Of a stretch of DNA of 62,185 nt, positions 52,504-61,594 are shown piece after piece. The translations under genes and the position numbers were made by a program. The stretch comes from an uncultured Prevotella sp. (lineage in GTDB: Bacteria; Bacteroidota; Bacteroidia; Bacteroidales; Bacteroidaceae). A model generated the notes under the pieces. It did no database searches and had not been told where the DNA came from. It saw only the letters and a program-made list of their open reading frames with translations. The stretch spans positions 1-62,185 of the forward strand of contig CAKQAD010000006.1 of the NCBI GenBank assembly GCA_934215545.1. The letters run 5' to 3'. Every line of letters begins with the position of its first letter. Position 1 is the stretch's first letter.

Positions 52504-52511
52504 TAAATTTG
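52504..52511 (+). promoter_or_regulatory. -7 box of the AICAR formyltransferase gene
   Basis: TAAATTTG fits TAnnTTTG. It lies downstream of the in-frame ATG at 52493, which therefore cannot be the start; translation begins at 52547. Confidence 0.65.
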
Positions 52512-52546
52512 CAAACAGAAATTTTTTTAATTCTCACTATCATCGT

Positions 52547-53728
52547 ATGAAAGAATTAGCACTTAAGTACGGATGCAATCCGAATCAAAAGCCTTCACGC
52601 ATTTATATGGAAGAAGGCGAACTCCCTCTCGAAGTACTCAACGGTCGTCCTGGCTACATCAACTTTCTCGACGCGCTCAATTCATGGCAGCTCGTGAAAG
52701 AACTCAAAGCAGCCACTGGCCTGCCTGCTGCCGCATCGTTCAAGCATGTATCGCCTGCCGGTGCCGCTGTCGGTCTGCCTCTTAGCGACACACTCAAGAA
52801 GATATACTTCGTTGACGACGTGAAAATAGAGCTTTCGCCCATTGCCTGTGCTTATGCACGTGCTCGCGGTGCCGACCGCATGAGCTCATACGGCGATTTC
52901 GTGGCGCTCAGCGACACTTGCGATGCTGCCACAGCAACACTCATCAAGCGCGAGGTGAGCGACGGCGTTATTGCTCCCGACTTCACTCCAGAAGCCCTTG
53001 AAATATTGCGTGCAAAGCGTAAAGGCACATATAACGTAATAAAAATCGATGCCGCTTACACTCCTGCACCAATCGAACACAAGCAGGTGTTTGGCATTAC
53101 CTTTGAGCAGGGACGCAACGAGGTGCGCCTCGACGACCCTGAACTCTTCACCAACATACCCACCCAGGCAAAAAACTTCACCCCTGAGGCAATCCGCGAC
53201 CTTATCATCTCGCTCATCACCCTCAAGTACACACAGTCGAACTCAGTGTGCTACGTTAAGGACGGACAAGCCATAGGCATTGGTGCCGGACAGCAGAGCC
53301 GCATACACTGCACCCGTCTGGCAGGCAACAAAGCCGACATCTGGTGGTTGCGCCAGCATCCGAAGGTGATGAACCTGCCTTTCGTTGACGGCATCCGCCG
53401 CGCCGACCGCGACAACACCATCGATGTGTATATCTCCGACGACCATGACGACGTGCTCCGCGACGGCACATGGCAGATGTTCTTCAAGGAGAAGCCAGAG
53501 GTGCTCACACGCGAAGAGAAGAAGGAGTGGATAGCACAGATGCGCGGTGTGGCATTGGGATCTGACGCTTTCTTCCCATTTGGCGACAACATAGAGCGTG
53601 CTCACAAGAGCGGTGTGGAATACATTGCACAGGCAGGTGGCTCAGTGCGCGACGACAATGTTATCGATACCTGCGACAAGTATGGCATCACCATGGCATT
53701 CACCGGTGTGCGCCTGTTCCATCATTGA
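52547..53728 (+). CDS. Stand-alone AICAR formyltransferase
   Basis: It transfers a formyl group from 10-formyl-THF to AICAR to form FAICAR, the penultimate step of IMP synthesis. The start at 52547 gives 393 aa beginning MKELALKYGCNPNQKPSRIY, the entry of the AICARFT half of PurH. Later blocks are AASFKHVSPAGAAVG (with the Lys-His catalytic pair), DRMSSYGDFVALSD, LKYTQSNSVCYVKDGQAIGIGAGQQSR and SDAFFPFGDNIERAHKSG. The N-terminal IMP cyclohydrolase domain of normal PurH is absent, so the last ring closure must be done by another protein. It is followed after 30 nt by a small basic protein gene. Confidence 0.92.
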   Translation: MKELALKYGCNPNQKPSRIYMEEGELPLEVLNGRPGYINFLDALNSWQLVKELKAATGLPAAASFKHVSPAGAAVGLPLSDTLKKIYFVDDVKIELSPIACAYARARGADRMSSYGDFVALSDTCDAATATLIKREVSDGVIAPDFTPEALEILRAKRKGTYNVIKIDAAYTPAPIEHKQVFGITFEQGRNEVRLDDPELFTNIPTQAKNFTPEAIRDLIISLITLKYTQSNSVCYVKDGQAIGIGAGQQSRIHCTRLAGNKADIWWLRQHPKVMNLPFVDGIRRADRDNTIDVYISDDHDDVLRDGTWQMFFKEKPEVLTREEKKEWIAQMRGVALGSDAFFPFGDNIERAHKSGVEYIAQAGGSVRDDNVIDTCDKYGITMAFTGVRLFHH

Positions 53729-53758
53729 TATTTTTATAACATTATAAACCCAACTATT

Positions 53759-53965
53759 ATGAGCAAAGGCAACGATATAGACGCTATCATTGCCGGGGGC
53801 GGTATCTCATGGGGACGAGGCGGAGCCTCAAACCGTAAGGACGACGACGGCAAGGTAAAGACAAAAGCAAAGAAAAAGAAATACATCACTGGAGCCCATG
53901 GCAGTGGTTCGGCACGACAAAAGGCGAAGTATCGCGAACAGCGTGCAAATAGAAATAAAAAGTAA
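53759..53965 (+). CDS. Small basic protein of unknown function
   Basis: The 68-aa product is rich in Lys, Arg and Gly (GGGISWGRGGASNRKDDDGK; SARQKAKYREQRANRNKK) and likely disordered. ATG 53759 follows an AT-rich stretch 30 nt behind the formyltransferase stop. The composition fits nucleic-acid binding, but nothing identifies a family. It could be a true small gene or an untranslated frame; the clean start and stop before the terminator favour a gene. Confidence 0.5.
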   Translation: MSKGNDIDAIIAGGGISWGRGGASNRKDDDGKVKTKAKKKKYITGAHGSGSARQKAKYREQRANRNKK

Positions 53966-54042
53966 AAGCCGCAAAGGCGCTGTTTTTACAAGACTATAAA
54001 CACCCGATGGAGGCACACCCTCATTTGTCGGGATTATATAAT

Positions 54043-54102
54043 AAGCAAATTGGCTGATAGGTGCGAGAATACAATCTCGTAGTCCTATCAGCCAATTTGC
54101 TT
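54043..54102. terminator. Bidirectional terminator
   Basis: AAGCAAATTGGCTGATAGG and CCTATCAGCCAATTTGCTT form a perfect 19-bp stem around an inner GCGAGA/TCTCGT hairpin. It separates two convergent genes and overlaps the M23 stop codon by two bases. Confidence 0.88.
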
Positions 54103-55222
54103 ATTTGTTTTTCTTCGAAGTTATGCCACCATTCTTTGTCAGCGTAAGTGTAGACTTCTGCAAAGAGCGTGCAGTATGGTCGAATATAAGGTTTGGATTG
54201 AAGCGTCTGCCCTTGAAATGAGTCTCGAAATGTAGGTGTTCGGTGGTGGCTCTGCCTGTGCGTCCGGTCAGTCCAATCACCTGTCCTGCCTTCACACGTT
54301 CACCCACACGCACCAAGTTCTTATATTGGTGTGAATAGAGTGTCTCCAACCCGTTGGCATGCTTTATTATTATGCACAACCCATAGCCATAGAAAGAACC
54401 CGAGCGTGTCACCACGCCATCGAAGGCAGCCACGATATTATCCTTAGGCTTTGTCTTCAGGTCGACACCAGAGTGGCGTCGCTTGCCCCCATACGGACTT
54501 ATCACCTTTGCCCCAGGCAGCGGATAAGCCCAGTGTTCCTTCTTCATATTCTCCAGGTTCCATCGGAACGTGCTCGACTTGGCAAACACATCGCCCATAA
54601 TCATCTCCGATGCACTCTCGGCAATGTCCACCTTCTCGCCCACCGCAGTGACATTAACATATTTGCCATTGCGCTCGCAGAGCAGAGTGTGGCGGTGCAG
54701 GCGGTGCGAGCTGATGCTGAATATCGACGAAGGGTTAATGCGCAATCCGTTCACCATCACAGAAAAGTCGCAGTAGGTGCGGCCGTCGCGAGTGCCCACG
54801 ATAGCAATCGTCTGTCCAGCCTTCACCCTGTCGCCCACGTCGACGAGGTTTTGTGCGTTGTTGCCATACACCGTTTCAAAGCCATTGTTATGGCGTATCA
54901 CGATAACGTGTCCCAGTTCGCCACTGTTCTTACGCGATAGTCGCACCGTGCCTTCGAACATAGCCTTCACGGCATCGCCTTCGGTCGACGTTATCTCTAC
55001 GGTGTTGTTAGAGCGCAGTTTAGCTTTGCCCACTGGCAGCGGAAACGAATATTCATTAGGTTTTAGAATACTGAAATCTACATTGAAAGCATCGCTGCGG
55101 TCAAAAAGCCCAGGCGTGGCAATGCTCACCTGCTGCTGTTCGGCAGCCGTAAACTGGTTGCGTACGGGAGCCGATGCTGTTGTGGTGAGCAATAGAGCCA
55201 ATGAGATAAGGGTTAGTTTCAT
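54101..55222 (-). CDS. M23 (LytM) family protein with tandem peptidase domains, first degenerate
   Basis: The 373-aa secreted protein starts MKLTLISLALLLTTTASA. Two LytM folds follow. The first (about 85-175; GHVIVIRHNNGFETVYGNN) lacks the HxxxD and HxH zinc ligands, with FDVxV-like CDFSVMV where HLHFET is expected. The second (about 230-345) is complete: HSGVDL, then HANGLETLYSHQ and HLHFETHF. Such proteins cut peptidoglycan cross-links or activate amidases; the first domain may be regulatory. It is the third gene after obgE and pgeF on the minus strand, 68 nt behind pgeF, with a hairpin in between at 55261-55287. Confidence 0.87.
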   Translation of the reverse strand: MKLTLISLALLLTTTASAPVRNQFTAAEQQQVSIATPGLFDRSDAFNVDFSILKPNEYSFPLPVGKAKLRSNNTVEITSTEGDAVKAMFEGTVRLSRKNSGELGHVIVIRHNNGFETVYGNNAQNLVDVGDRVKAGQTIAIVGTRDGRTYCDFSVMVNGLRINPSSIFSISSHRLHRHTLLCERNGKYVNVTAVGEKVDIAESASEMIMGDVFAKSSTFRWNLENMKKEHWAYPLPGAKVISPYGGKRRHSGVDLKTKPKDNIVAAFDGVVTRSGSFYGYGLCIIIKHANGLETLYSHQYKNLVRVGERVKAGQVIGLTGRTGRATTEHLHFETHFKGRRFNPNLIFDHTARSLQKSTLTLTKNGGITSKKNK

Positions 55223-55260
55223 TCTTTAGTTAGTTGGTGATAAAAAGTAAAAAACCAACG

Positions 55261-55287
55261 AGCCGGCAATCCGCCACCCCGCCGGCT
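55261..55287 (-). terminator. Weak hairpin between pgeF and the M23 gene
   Basis: AGCCGGC and GCCGGCT pair around a 13-nt loop. On the minus strand CGTTGG and then six T follow. It could reduce read-through into the M23 gene. Confidence 0.5.
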
Positions 55288-55290
55288 ATA

Positions 55291-56127
55291 TTATTTGCAC
55301 GAAATACATATTCCAGTGAATATACGTCCAGACTCCACGCCCAGGCGTCGTGCAGAGAAGAAGTTGTCGGCATTGTCGTAAGTGCAAATGCCGCTCATGG
55401 TTATATTCTCTTCTGTCACACCAGCCTGCACAAGCATCTGCTTGTTGCACAGTGGCAGGTCGATGTGCCATTTCTTTTCGAATTGTTTTGCAGGGTCTTC
55501 GGCATCGGGATTACGCTTTATCTCCTCCCGTGCTATTGCCGCCATGTCGAACGAAGCCTGCAGGAAAGCATCGTACACCTCGTCGCCCACCTCGAAGCGG
55601 TCGATGGAGATGCCCGGTCCTACTACGGCACGCAATGCCGCAGGCTTGGTGCCGTAGGTCATGCGCATATCGGTGATTGTCTTCAGCACTATTCTCGACA
55701 GCGTGCCACGCCATCCAGCATGCACAGCAGCTATGGCATTGTGCTCTGTATCGTAGAGAAGCACCGGGATGCAGTCGGCAGTCGACACACCGATGCACAC
55801 TCCCTTAATGTTCGTCATCACCGCATCCACGCCATCCAAGAGCATTGTCTTCACCTGTTGTGGCAGATGCAAGAAATCCTCTGCTATGACGCGTGTCTCC
55901 ACGCCATGCGTCTGGTGTGGCAGCAGAATGTTTTCGGCAGGCAGTTGCAGCTCGGCAGCAAGGCGCAGTAGGTTTTCGTGCACCGCCTTTGCGTCGTCGC
56001 CACAATACGGATTGATGTTCATCGAGGCATAGTTGCCCTTGCTCACTCCGCCATGTCGTGTTGTAGAGAAGGCAGTGATGCCCTCTCCGATGTTATAGTA
56101 TAGTGGTTTCAGCACGTTATTGCTCAT
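55291..56127 (-). CDS. pgeF: Peptidoglycan editing factor PgeF (laccase-domain protein)
   Basis: The start at 56127 gives 278 aa beginning [16 protein letters not shown]. The family (YfiH/DUF152) removes L-Ser-containing muropeptide errors in E. coli and has reported purine nucleoside activities in other bacteria. Signature blocks are [25 protein letters not shown] (zinc histidine), [13 protein letters not shown] (cysteine ligand) and [15 protein letters not shown] (second histidine). The start overlaps the end of obgE by 11 nt, so the two are translationally coupled. Confidence 0.92.
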   Translation of the reverse strand: MSNNVLKPLYYNIGEGITAFSTTRHGGVSKGNYASMNINPYCGDDAKAVHENLLRLAAELQLPAENILLPHQTHGVETRVIAEDFLHLPQQVKTMLLDGVDAVMTNIKGVCIGVSTADCIPVLLYDTEHNAIAAVHAGWRGTLSRIVLKTITDMRMTYGTKPAALRAVVGPGISIDRFEVGDEVYDAFLQASFDMAAIAREEIKRNPDAEDPAKQFEKKWHIDLPLCNKQMLVQAGVTEENITMSGICTYDNADNFFSARRLGVESGRIFTGICISCK

Positions 56128-57304
56128 CGTCGCAGTCCTCCACCTCATAATCGTCGATGAACTCAATGTCGTCGGCATCCTCGATATCGTCCTCGTCGAT
56201 GAATATCACTTCGTCTTCGCCCTCAGCCTTCATCTCAGCCTTGAAGCGTGTCATATCCTTGTCGCGGTGCACGAGCGTATCCTCGGCAGTGATGTCCTGC
56301 AGCTTGTTGCTCTCAGAGTTGAGCTCGCGCCACAGCACATCCTTCAGTTCCTGAATGCCCATGCCCGTTACCGACGATATGAACACCACTGGCAGATCGT
56401 CGGGCAGTGTTTCGCGGAGCATCTCTATTAGTTCCTCGTCGAGCAGGTCGCATTTTGTAACGGCAAGCACCCTATGCTTTGTCAGCATGTCGGGGTTGAA
56501 CTTCTGCAACTCATTGAGCAGCAATTCGTATTCGCGCTTTATGTCGTCGGTGTCGCCAGGCACCATAAACAGCAGCAGCGAGTTGCGCTCTATGTGTCGC
56601 AAGAATCGTAGTCCGAGACCTTTTCCCTCGCTTGCTCCCTCGATAATGCCTGGAATGTCAGCCATCACGAATGATTTATGGTCGCGATAGTCCACGATGC
56701 CCAGCGAAGGTTCGAGAGTGGTAAATGGATAGTTGGCAATCTTTGGGCGTGCGCTCGACACTGCCGACAGCAATGTCGACTTGCCCGCATTAGGCAGACC
56801 CACCAGTCCGACGTCGGCAAGGAGTTTCAGCTCCAATATAATCGTCATCTCCTCCATAGGCTCGCCCGGCTGGGCATAGCGAGGCGTCTGGTTGGTGGCA
56901 GTACGGAACTGGAAGTTGCCCAGTCCGCCGCGGCCGCCTTTAAGCAGCAGCACCTCCTGCCCGTCGTAGGTTACATCGCACACATATTTACCCGTTTCGG
57001 CATTATACACCACGGTGCCGCATGGCACATCGATATATATGTCCTTGCCATCCTTGCCGTGACATTTGTCGCGCCCACCATTGCCACCATGTTCAGCAAA
57101 CACGTGGCGCTGGAATTTAAGGTGCAGCAATGTCCAGTAGTTGTGGTTGCCGCGCAGGTAGATGCTACCACCATGCCCGCCGTCGCCACCGTCAGGACCA
57201 CCATTAGGGTTATACTTCACATGTCGCAAGTGCATAGAACCCCTGCCACCCTTTCCAGAGCGGCAATATATCTTCACATAATCTACGAAATTTGATTCTG
57301 CCAT
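56117..57304 (-). CDS. obgE: GTPase Obg
   Basis: This essential GTPase acts in 50S ribosome assembly and stringent-type signalling. The 395-aa protein has the glycine-rich OBG domain ([25 protein letters not shown]) followed by the G domain, with [11 protein letters not shown] (G1), [14 protein letters not shown] (G3) and TKCDLLDE (G4). A long acidic C-terminal tail ([16 protein letters not shown]) is common in Bacteroidetes Obg. It starts [13 protein letters not shown] and has a promoter-like box at 57454-57461 on the minus strand, giving a leader of about 140 nt. Confidence 0.96.
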   Translation of the reverse strand: MAESNFVDYVKIYCRSGKGGRGSMHLRHVKYNPNGGPDGGDGGHGGSIYLRGNHNYWTLLHLKFQRHVFAEHGGNGGRDKCHGKDGKDIYIDVPCGTVVYNAETGKYVCDVTYDGQEVLLLKGGRGGLGNFQFRTATNQTPRYAQPGEPMEEMTIILELKLLADVGLVGLPNAGKSTLLSAVSSARPKIANYPFTTLEPSLGIVDYRDHKSFVMADIPGIIEGASEGKGLGLRFLRHIERNSLLLFMVPGDTDDIKREYELLLNELQKFNPDMLTKHRVLAVTKCDLLDEELIEMLRETLPDDLPVVFISSVTGMGIQELKDVLWRELNSESNKLQDITAEDTLVHRDKDMTRFKAEMKAEGEDEVIFIDEDDIEDADDIEFIDDYEVEDCDDEQ

Positions 57305-57453
57305 TTTCTTTAAGTTGACGAGTTATGAGATGTGCGCAGACAAGGAAAAATGTCTGCTTGCTTAATGTTTTTAATAAGTCGGCAGGCAGATTAACCAATG
57401 CCTCTGCCAACTTTATATCCATGTGGAGAAAATCCGTTTCTGCCACAATTTTA

Positions 57454-57461
57454 CAAAGTTA
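57454..57461 (-). promoter_or_regulatory. -7 box of the obgE-pgeF-M23 group
   Basis: CAAAGTTA on the plus strand reads TAACTTTG on the minus strand. Confidence 0.5.
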
Positions 57462-57619
57462 CTCAAAAGTTTGCAGAAAAAAGCAAGAAACCATTAAAAC
57501 TTAAGCCGTTACGCCTGTTTTTGCTTACGTTTTGCTATACAGCGACTTGTAAATGTTAAAGTTGTTGCAAAAACTGTTAATACGGCAATACATATTGCAA
57601 AAATATGCGATTTTTTTAC

Positions 57620-57627
57620 TACCTTTG
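57620..57627 (+). promoter_or_regulatory. -7 box of the M23-LysM gene
   Basis: TACCTTTG fits TAnnTTTG. TTG at 57595-57597 could serve as a poor -33 box. Confidence 0.5.
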
Positions 57628-57760
57628 CAGCGCATTAGGTTAAAATGCAATGTCTGCATTACAAACTGCAAAATTGATGTTGAATGATTATTCTTGTTCA
57701 ACGACCACCTTTTGAAGGAATGATATACTCATTCTAATCTAAAAAACGCATCCTAACAAA

Positions 57761-58684
57761 ATGAATTTGAAGAGAACAGTTAGAAAAATTTTTATTTCCA
57801 TAGTGCTTGCCGTAGCTTCTGTGCCTGTTCATGGACAGGACCTTCTTGCACGCCAAGCCCCAGTCGACCGCCGCATGGCAGCAGTCGACACACTAATGCT
57901 AAAGAACATCGCCATGCGCGAAGAAGCAGAGTCGCCATCTGCCGACCTCTATGCCAACTGGGATAATAAATATGCTCATCGTGCTACTGAGCTGCCTGAG
58001 CACTTCAAAATCGATCTTCGTCATTTCTGCATGCCCACCACAAGCCGCGTGATAACAAGCAACTTCGGCGCGCGCTGGGGACGCCAGCACAAAGGTCTCG
58101 ACATTAAAGTGTATATCGGCGACACCATTCGCTCGGCATTCAGTGGCAAAGTACGCATAGTAAGATACGAGCGCTCTGGCTACGGCAAATACATCGTAAT
58201 ACGCCATAACAACGGACTGGAAACCATCTATGGCCACCTCTCAAAACAATTGGTAGAGGAAAACCAGGAAGTAAGGGCAGGCGAAGTGATTGGATTGGGT
58301 GGCAACACCGGACGAAGCACCGGTTCGCACCTGCACTTCGAGACACGCCTGTGTGGCGTGGCGCTGAACCCAGCACTCATGTTCGACTTCCGTGAGCAAG
58401 ACGTGACAGGCGACTTCTACGCCTTCAACCGCAACACCTACGACAACGAGTCGACAACAGCCACACGTCTGCGTGGCAAGCATGACAATTCTACAACGAT
58501 TGCAAGCAACGACGCCGAGAAGATGAGCAACAACAGCCAAGTGCTCTACCACAAGGTGGACAAGGGCGACACACTGTCGAGCATTGCCAGAAAACGCGGC
58601 GTGACAATAGACCAGATATGCAAACTCAACCACATCAGCAAGACAACACGTCTGCGTCCTGGACAGATTTTGCGCTACTCATAA
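57761..58684 (+). CDS. Secreted M23 peptidase with C-terminal LysM domain
   Basis: The 307-aa protein starts with a signal peptide (to about VPVHGQD). The LytM domain lies at about 95-215 with complete zinc ligands (GRQHKGLDI and HLHFET) and the strand GYGKYIVIRHNNGLETIYGHL. A LysM domain (about 263-306; YHKVDKGDTLSSIARKRGVTIDQICKLN) binds peptidoglycan, so the protein is a cell-wall hydrolase or amidase activator held at the wall. It stands alone, divergent from obgE. Confidence 0.92.
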   Translation: MNLKRTVRKIFISIVLAVASVPVHGQDLLARQAPVDRRMAAVDTLMLKNIAMREEAESPSADLYANWDNKYAHRATELPEHFKIDLRHFCMPTTSRVITSNFGARWGRQHKGLDIKVYIGDTIRSAFSGKVRIVRYERSGYGKYIVIRHNNGLETIYGHLSKQLVEENQEVRAGEVIGLGGNTGRSTGSHLHFETRLCGVALNPALMFDFREQDVTGDFYAFNRNTYDNESTTATRLRGKHDNSTTIASNDAEKMSNNSQVLYHKVDKGDTLSSIARKRGVTIDQICKLNHISKTTRLRPGQILRYS

Positions 58685-58716
58685 ACAACTACGACATAAT
58701 ATTTAAATGAAAACAT

Positions 58717-58756
58717 AAAGGAGGCTAAGGCGTAATGCTCATAGTCTCCTTTTTTT
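58717..58756 (+). terminator. Terminator after the M23-LysM gene
   Basis: AAAGGAGGCTA pairs with TAGTCTCCTTT (one mismatch), followed by a T run. Confidence 0.65.
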
Positions 58757-58773
58757 ATTACATACACAACGTC

Positions 58774-59256
58774 ATGACACACTTCCGACTATTATCAGTA
58801 CTATTCGTGGCAATGCTTGCTATTGCCACTTGCCATGCTTCCGATGACAATAAGCATAAGTCATCAGCCACCGACAAGGCATGGCTACGCGACACCACCA
58901 CCGTAACAACCATATCCACCACTGGCGGAGGCAACCGCAACCATCAGGTGTATTTCGACAATCTCAGAGTGCTCGGCAGCACACGTCAGGCAGCCTATGT
59001 GTTCAATGTCAAGGGCAGAGGCAAAATGAAGGCACGCTTCACCGCCACACTCTACGATGTGAACACCGGCAAGCCAGTATATTCCAAGCGTCAGGTGGTG
59101 ACACTGAAGCCACGCCGCCGTGTGTATGGCGACTTCATAACACCACTCGTGCTGCCACTCAGCAAGACATCCGAGCAATACCCCGTGCACTATCGCATGA
59201 CCATAACAATGGATGGTTTCGACGAAATAAGCACAGAAGTGGCATTTAATGAATAG
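58774..59256 (+). CDS. Small secreted protein of unknown function
   Basis: The start at 58774 gives 160 aa beginning MTHFRLLSVLFVAMLAIATC, a signal peptide, possibly lipoprotein-like but without a clean lipobox. An upstream start would lie inside the terminator stem. The mature part is a beta-rich domain (YVFNVKGRGKMKARFTATLYD; VYGDFITPLVLPLSK; VHYRMTITMDGFDEISTEV), with the alternating pattern of an Ig-like or beta-sandwich fold. I do not recognise the family. It could act in the periplasm or on the outer membrane. Confidence 0.6.
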   Translation: MTHFRLLSVLFVAMLAIATCHASDDNKHKSSATDKAWLRDTTTVTTISTTGGGNRNHQVYFDNLRVLGSTRQAAYVFNVKGRGKMKARFTATLYDVNTGKPVYSKRQVVTLKPRRRVYGDFITPLVLPLSKTSEQYPVHYRMTITMDGFDEISTEVAFNE

Positions 59257-59274
59257 AGGATAGAAAAAAATATA

Positions 59275-59282
59275 TACCTTTG
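59275..59282 (+). promoter_or_regulatory. -7 box of the cytidylyltransferase-LicD cassette
   Basis: TACCTTTG fits TAnnTTTG, 73 nt before the start codon. Confidence 0.55.
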
Positions 59283-59354
59283 CATTTAGATAGGCACGTA
59301 TCCGCGTGCATAAATATAGGCAACCCTTAGAACGTAAAGAAAACCTCGTAACGC

Positions 59355-60716
59355 ATGAAAAGAAATATCGCTATAATATTGGCTGGTGGAGTGGGCTCCC
59401 GATTGGGCATGTCCACACCCAAGCAATTCTTCAAAGTGGCAGGAAAGATGGTTGTGGAGCACACCGTAGATGTGTTTGAACGCAACCCACGCATCGACGA
59501 GATTGCCATCGTGTCGAACCCTATGCTCATTGCCGACTTTGAAAATATCGTGCTGCGCAACAAATGGCGCAAGGTGAAGAAGATACTCAAAGGCGGCAAG
59601 GAACGCTACGACTCTTCGCTGTCTGCCATACGTGCCTATGCCGACGAGGATGTGAACCTTATACTGCACGACGCGGTGCGCCCACTCGTGAGCCAGCGCA
59701 TCATCAACGATGTGGTGGATGCCTTGCAGACACACAGAGCCATCGATGTGGCAATACCCTCGGTAGACACCATCGTCGAGGTAGACGACGACTATATATC
59801 GGGCATTCCCGACCGCTCGCGCCTGCGCCGCGGACAGACACCGCAGGCCTTCGACCGCGCCTTGATTGAAGAGGCCTACGAGAAAGGACTCAAAGACCCC
59901 GACTTCCGCACCACCGACGACTGCGGCGTGGTGCAGCGCTACACCGACGAACCCATATTCGTGGTGCGTGGCGAAGAGAGCAACCTGAAGCTCACCTATC
60001 GTGAAGACACATATATGCTCGACAAACTCTTCCAACTGAAGAATACCGAGCCCGACAATGCCCCATTTGCCAGCGGCGCCTTCAACGGCAAGGTGGCAGT
60101 GGTGTTTGGCGGTAGCTACGGCATCGGACAGTATGTGGTAGACATGCTCCGCAAGGAGGGTGCCACCGTGATGTCGTTCTCGCGCTCGGAGAATGGTGTG
60201 GATGTGGGGCAGCGCAGCGATGTGGAGCGTGCCATGAAAGAGGCAGCCGACAAAGCCGGACACATCGACTATGTGGTGTGCACCGCCGGAGTGCTCAACA
60301 AGGAGCCACTCGCTGCTATGAACTACGCCACCATTGCCAATGCCGTGCAGACCAACTATATGGGAACGGTGAATGTGGCTTTGGCTGCCTACGAATATCT
60401 AAAGCAGACAAAGGGTCAGATAATATTCTTCACATCAAGCTCATACACTCGCGGACGCGCCTTCTACAGCATCTACTCATCGACAAAGGCTGCCATCGTG
60501 AACTTTGTTCAGGCGGTGGCACAAGAGTGGGATGGCGATGGCATACGCATAAACTGCATCAACCCGGAGCGCACCAAGACACCAATGCGACAGAAGAATT
60601 TCGGCATAGAGCCCGACGAGTCGCTGCTCATGCCCGAGCGAGTGGCTGAGGCAACACTGCACACTCTGGCATCCGACTGCACCGGACAGGTGATAGACGT
60701 GCGACGCAAGGCATAA
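59355..60716 (+). CDS. Bifunctional cytidylyltransferase-SDR reductase (Acs1/Bcs1-like CDP-ribitol synthase)
   Basis: The 453-aa fusion has an IspD-type cytidylyltransferase at about 1-230 (IILAGGVGSRLGMSTPKQF is the CTP loop; HDAVRPLV; RRGQTPQAFD) and a classical SDR at about 245-453 (GGSYGIG at 252-258, Ser362 region, Tyr374 and Lys378 in YSSTK). This order is that of Haemophilus Acs1/Bcs1, which reduces D-ribulose 5-phosphate to ribitol 5-phosphate and couples it to CTP, giving CDP-ribitol. A fused IspD for isoprenoid synthesis would not carry an SDR. The LicD gene follows after 58 nt, which supports use of CDP-polyol as donor. The exact polyol is inferred. Confidence 0.85.
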   Translation: MKRNIAIILAGGVGSRLGMSTPKQFFKVAGKMVVEHTVDVFERNPRIDEIAIVSNPMLIADFENIVLRNKWRKVKKILKGGKERYDSSLSAIRAYADEDVNLILHDAVRPLVSQRIINDVVDALQTHRAIDVAIPSVDTIVEVDDDYISGIPDRSRLRRGQTPQAFDRALIEEAYEKGLKDPDFRTTDDCGVVQRYTDEPIFVVRGEESNLKLTYREDTYMLDKLFQLKNTEPDNAPFASGAFNGKVAVVFGGSYGIGQYVVDMLRKEGATVMSFSRSENGVDVGQRSDVERAMKEAADKAGHIDYVVCTAGVLNKEPLAAMNYATIANAVQTNYMGTVNVALAAYEYLKQTKGQIIFFTSSSYTRGRAFYSIYSSTKAAIVNFVQAVAQEWDGDGIRINCINPERTKTPMRQKNFGIEPDESLLMPERVAEATLHTLASDCTGQVIDVRRKA

Positions 60717-60774
60717 CGCCACACCCTATATACGCCACATCCCCATATTCCCGAACTTAATAAAAGCTTATAAC

Positions 60775-61578
60775 ATGAACTACCTGGAACGCTTCAAACA
60801 ACGCAATCTGCGCCGTTGCCAGCTAAAGCAGCTCTCCATACTCGAAGACATCGACCGCATCTGTCGTAAGCACAACATCGGCTATTGGCTCGATGGAGGC
60901 TCGCTGCTCGGTGCTGTGCGCCACGGAGGATTTATTCCGTGGGACGACGACATCGACATAGCTATGACCCTCGACGATGCCCAGCGCTTTGCAGAGGTGG
61001 CGCCGGCTGAGTTGCGCTCCACATTGAAGCTGCAGACACCCGAGACAGAGCCAACACGCGAACCAATAATGAAGGTGCGCGACCAAAACTCGTTTTATGT
61101 TGAGGGTTGTGAGGATTTCTCGCTGCCGTATTCCAAGGGCCTGTTTGTCGACATATTCCCATTTATTGACTATCCCGATGTGTCGAAAAGCTTTTGCAAG
61201 AAGTTTGGCAAAGGCATGTCTAAGTGCTATTCCATTCTGCACCACTCCCACCAGTATTCGTGGCGAGCCACAGCCGAGCTGTTCTACTTTGGTGCCCTCT
61301 ATGCCTACTACCGCTTGCGCTGGGCACTTGCCTTTGCCTTTAAGCGCAAAGGCACCTACATGTCGAATGTGCTCATCAACAACGGCTATGGCATAATGCA
61401 TCGCAAAGACTCCATCTTCCCCTTGTCGACAATAGAGTTTGAGGGCAAGCAGTTTATGGCACCCGCCAATCCCGACGCTTACCTCACCGACCTCTATCGC
61501 GACTACATGCAGATACCACCAAAGGAGAAGCAGGTGGTGCATGCCGTATTTGTGCTGCCAGAGCTGATAGAGGAGTAA
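60775..61578 (+). CDS. LicD-family phosphotransferase
   Basis: The 267-aa protein has the LicD/fukutin nucleotidyltransferase-fold signature: YWLDGGSLLGAVRHGGFIPWDDDIDIAM, with metal ligands in the DDDID run at 57-61, followed by SKGLFVDIFPFIDYP. LicD proteins move phosphocholine from CDP-choline to surface glycans; the related fukutin and FKRP use CDP-ribitol. Given the neighbour, transfer of ribitol phosphate (or a similar polyol phosphate) to a surface glycan is the best inference, but the donor is not visible in the sequence. It is cytoplasmic, with no membrane segment. Confidence 0.9.
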   Translation: MNYLERFKQRNLRRCQLKQLSILEDIDRICRKHNIGYWLDGGSLLGAVRHGGFIPWDDDIDIAMTLDDAQRFAEVAPAELRSTLKLQTPETEPTREPIMKVRDQNSFYVEGCEDFSLPYSKGLFVDIFPFIDYPDVSKSFCKKFGKGMSKCYSILHHSHQYSWRATAELFYFGALYAYYRLRWALAFAFKRKGTYMSNVLINNGYGIMHRKDSIFPLSTIEFEGKQFMAPANPDAYLTDLYRDYMQIPPKEKQVVHAVFVLPELIEE

Positions 61579-61594
61579 GACACTGATAAATGGC

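Noticed and set aside
57210..57446. 78-aa minus-strand frame in the obgE leader
   Set aside because: It overlaps the obgE start by 95 bp in another frame, begins right at the predicted transcript start, and has no recognisable family. A leader peptide cannot be excluded but is not supported.
59355..60716. Fusion protein as housekeeping IspD
   Set aside because: The C-terminal SDR domain and the LicD neighbour do not fit the MEP pathway.
60775..61578. LicD protein as a phosphocholine transferase with a choline uptake system
   Set aside because: No licA, licB or licC-like choline genes are adjacent; the CDP-polyol-type fusion upstream gives a better donor, though choline is not formally excluded.
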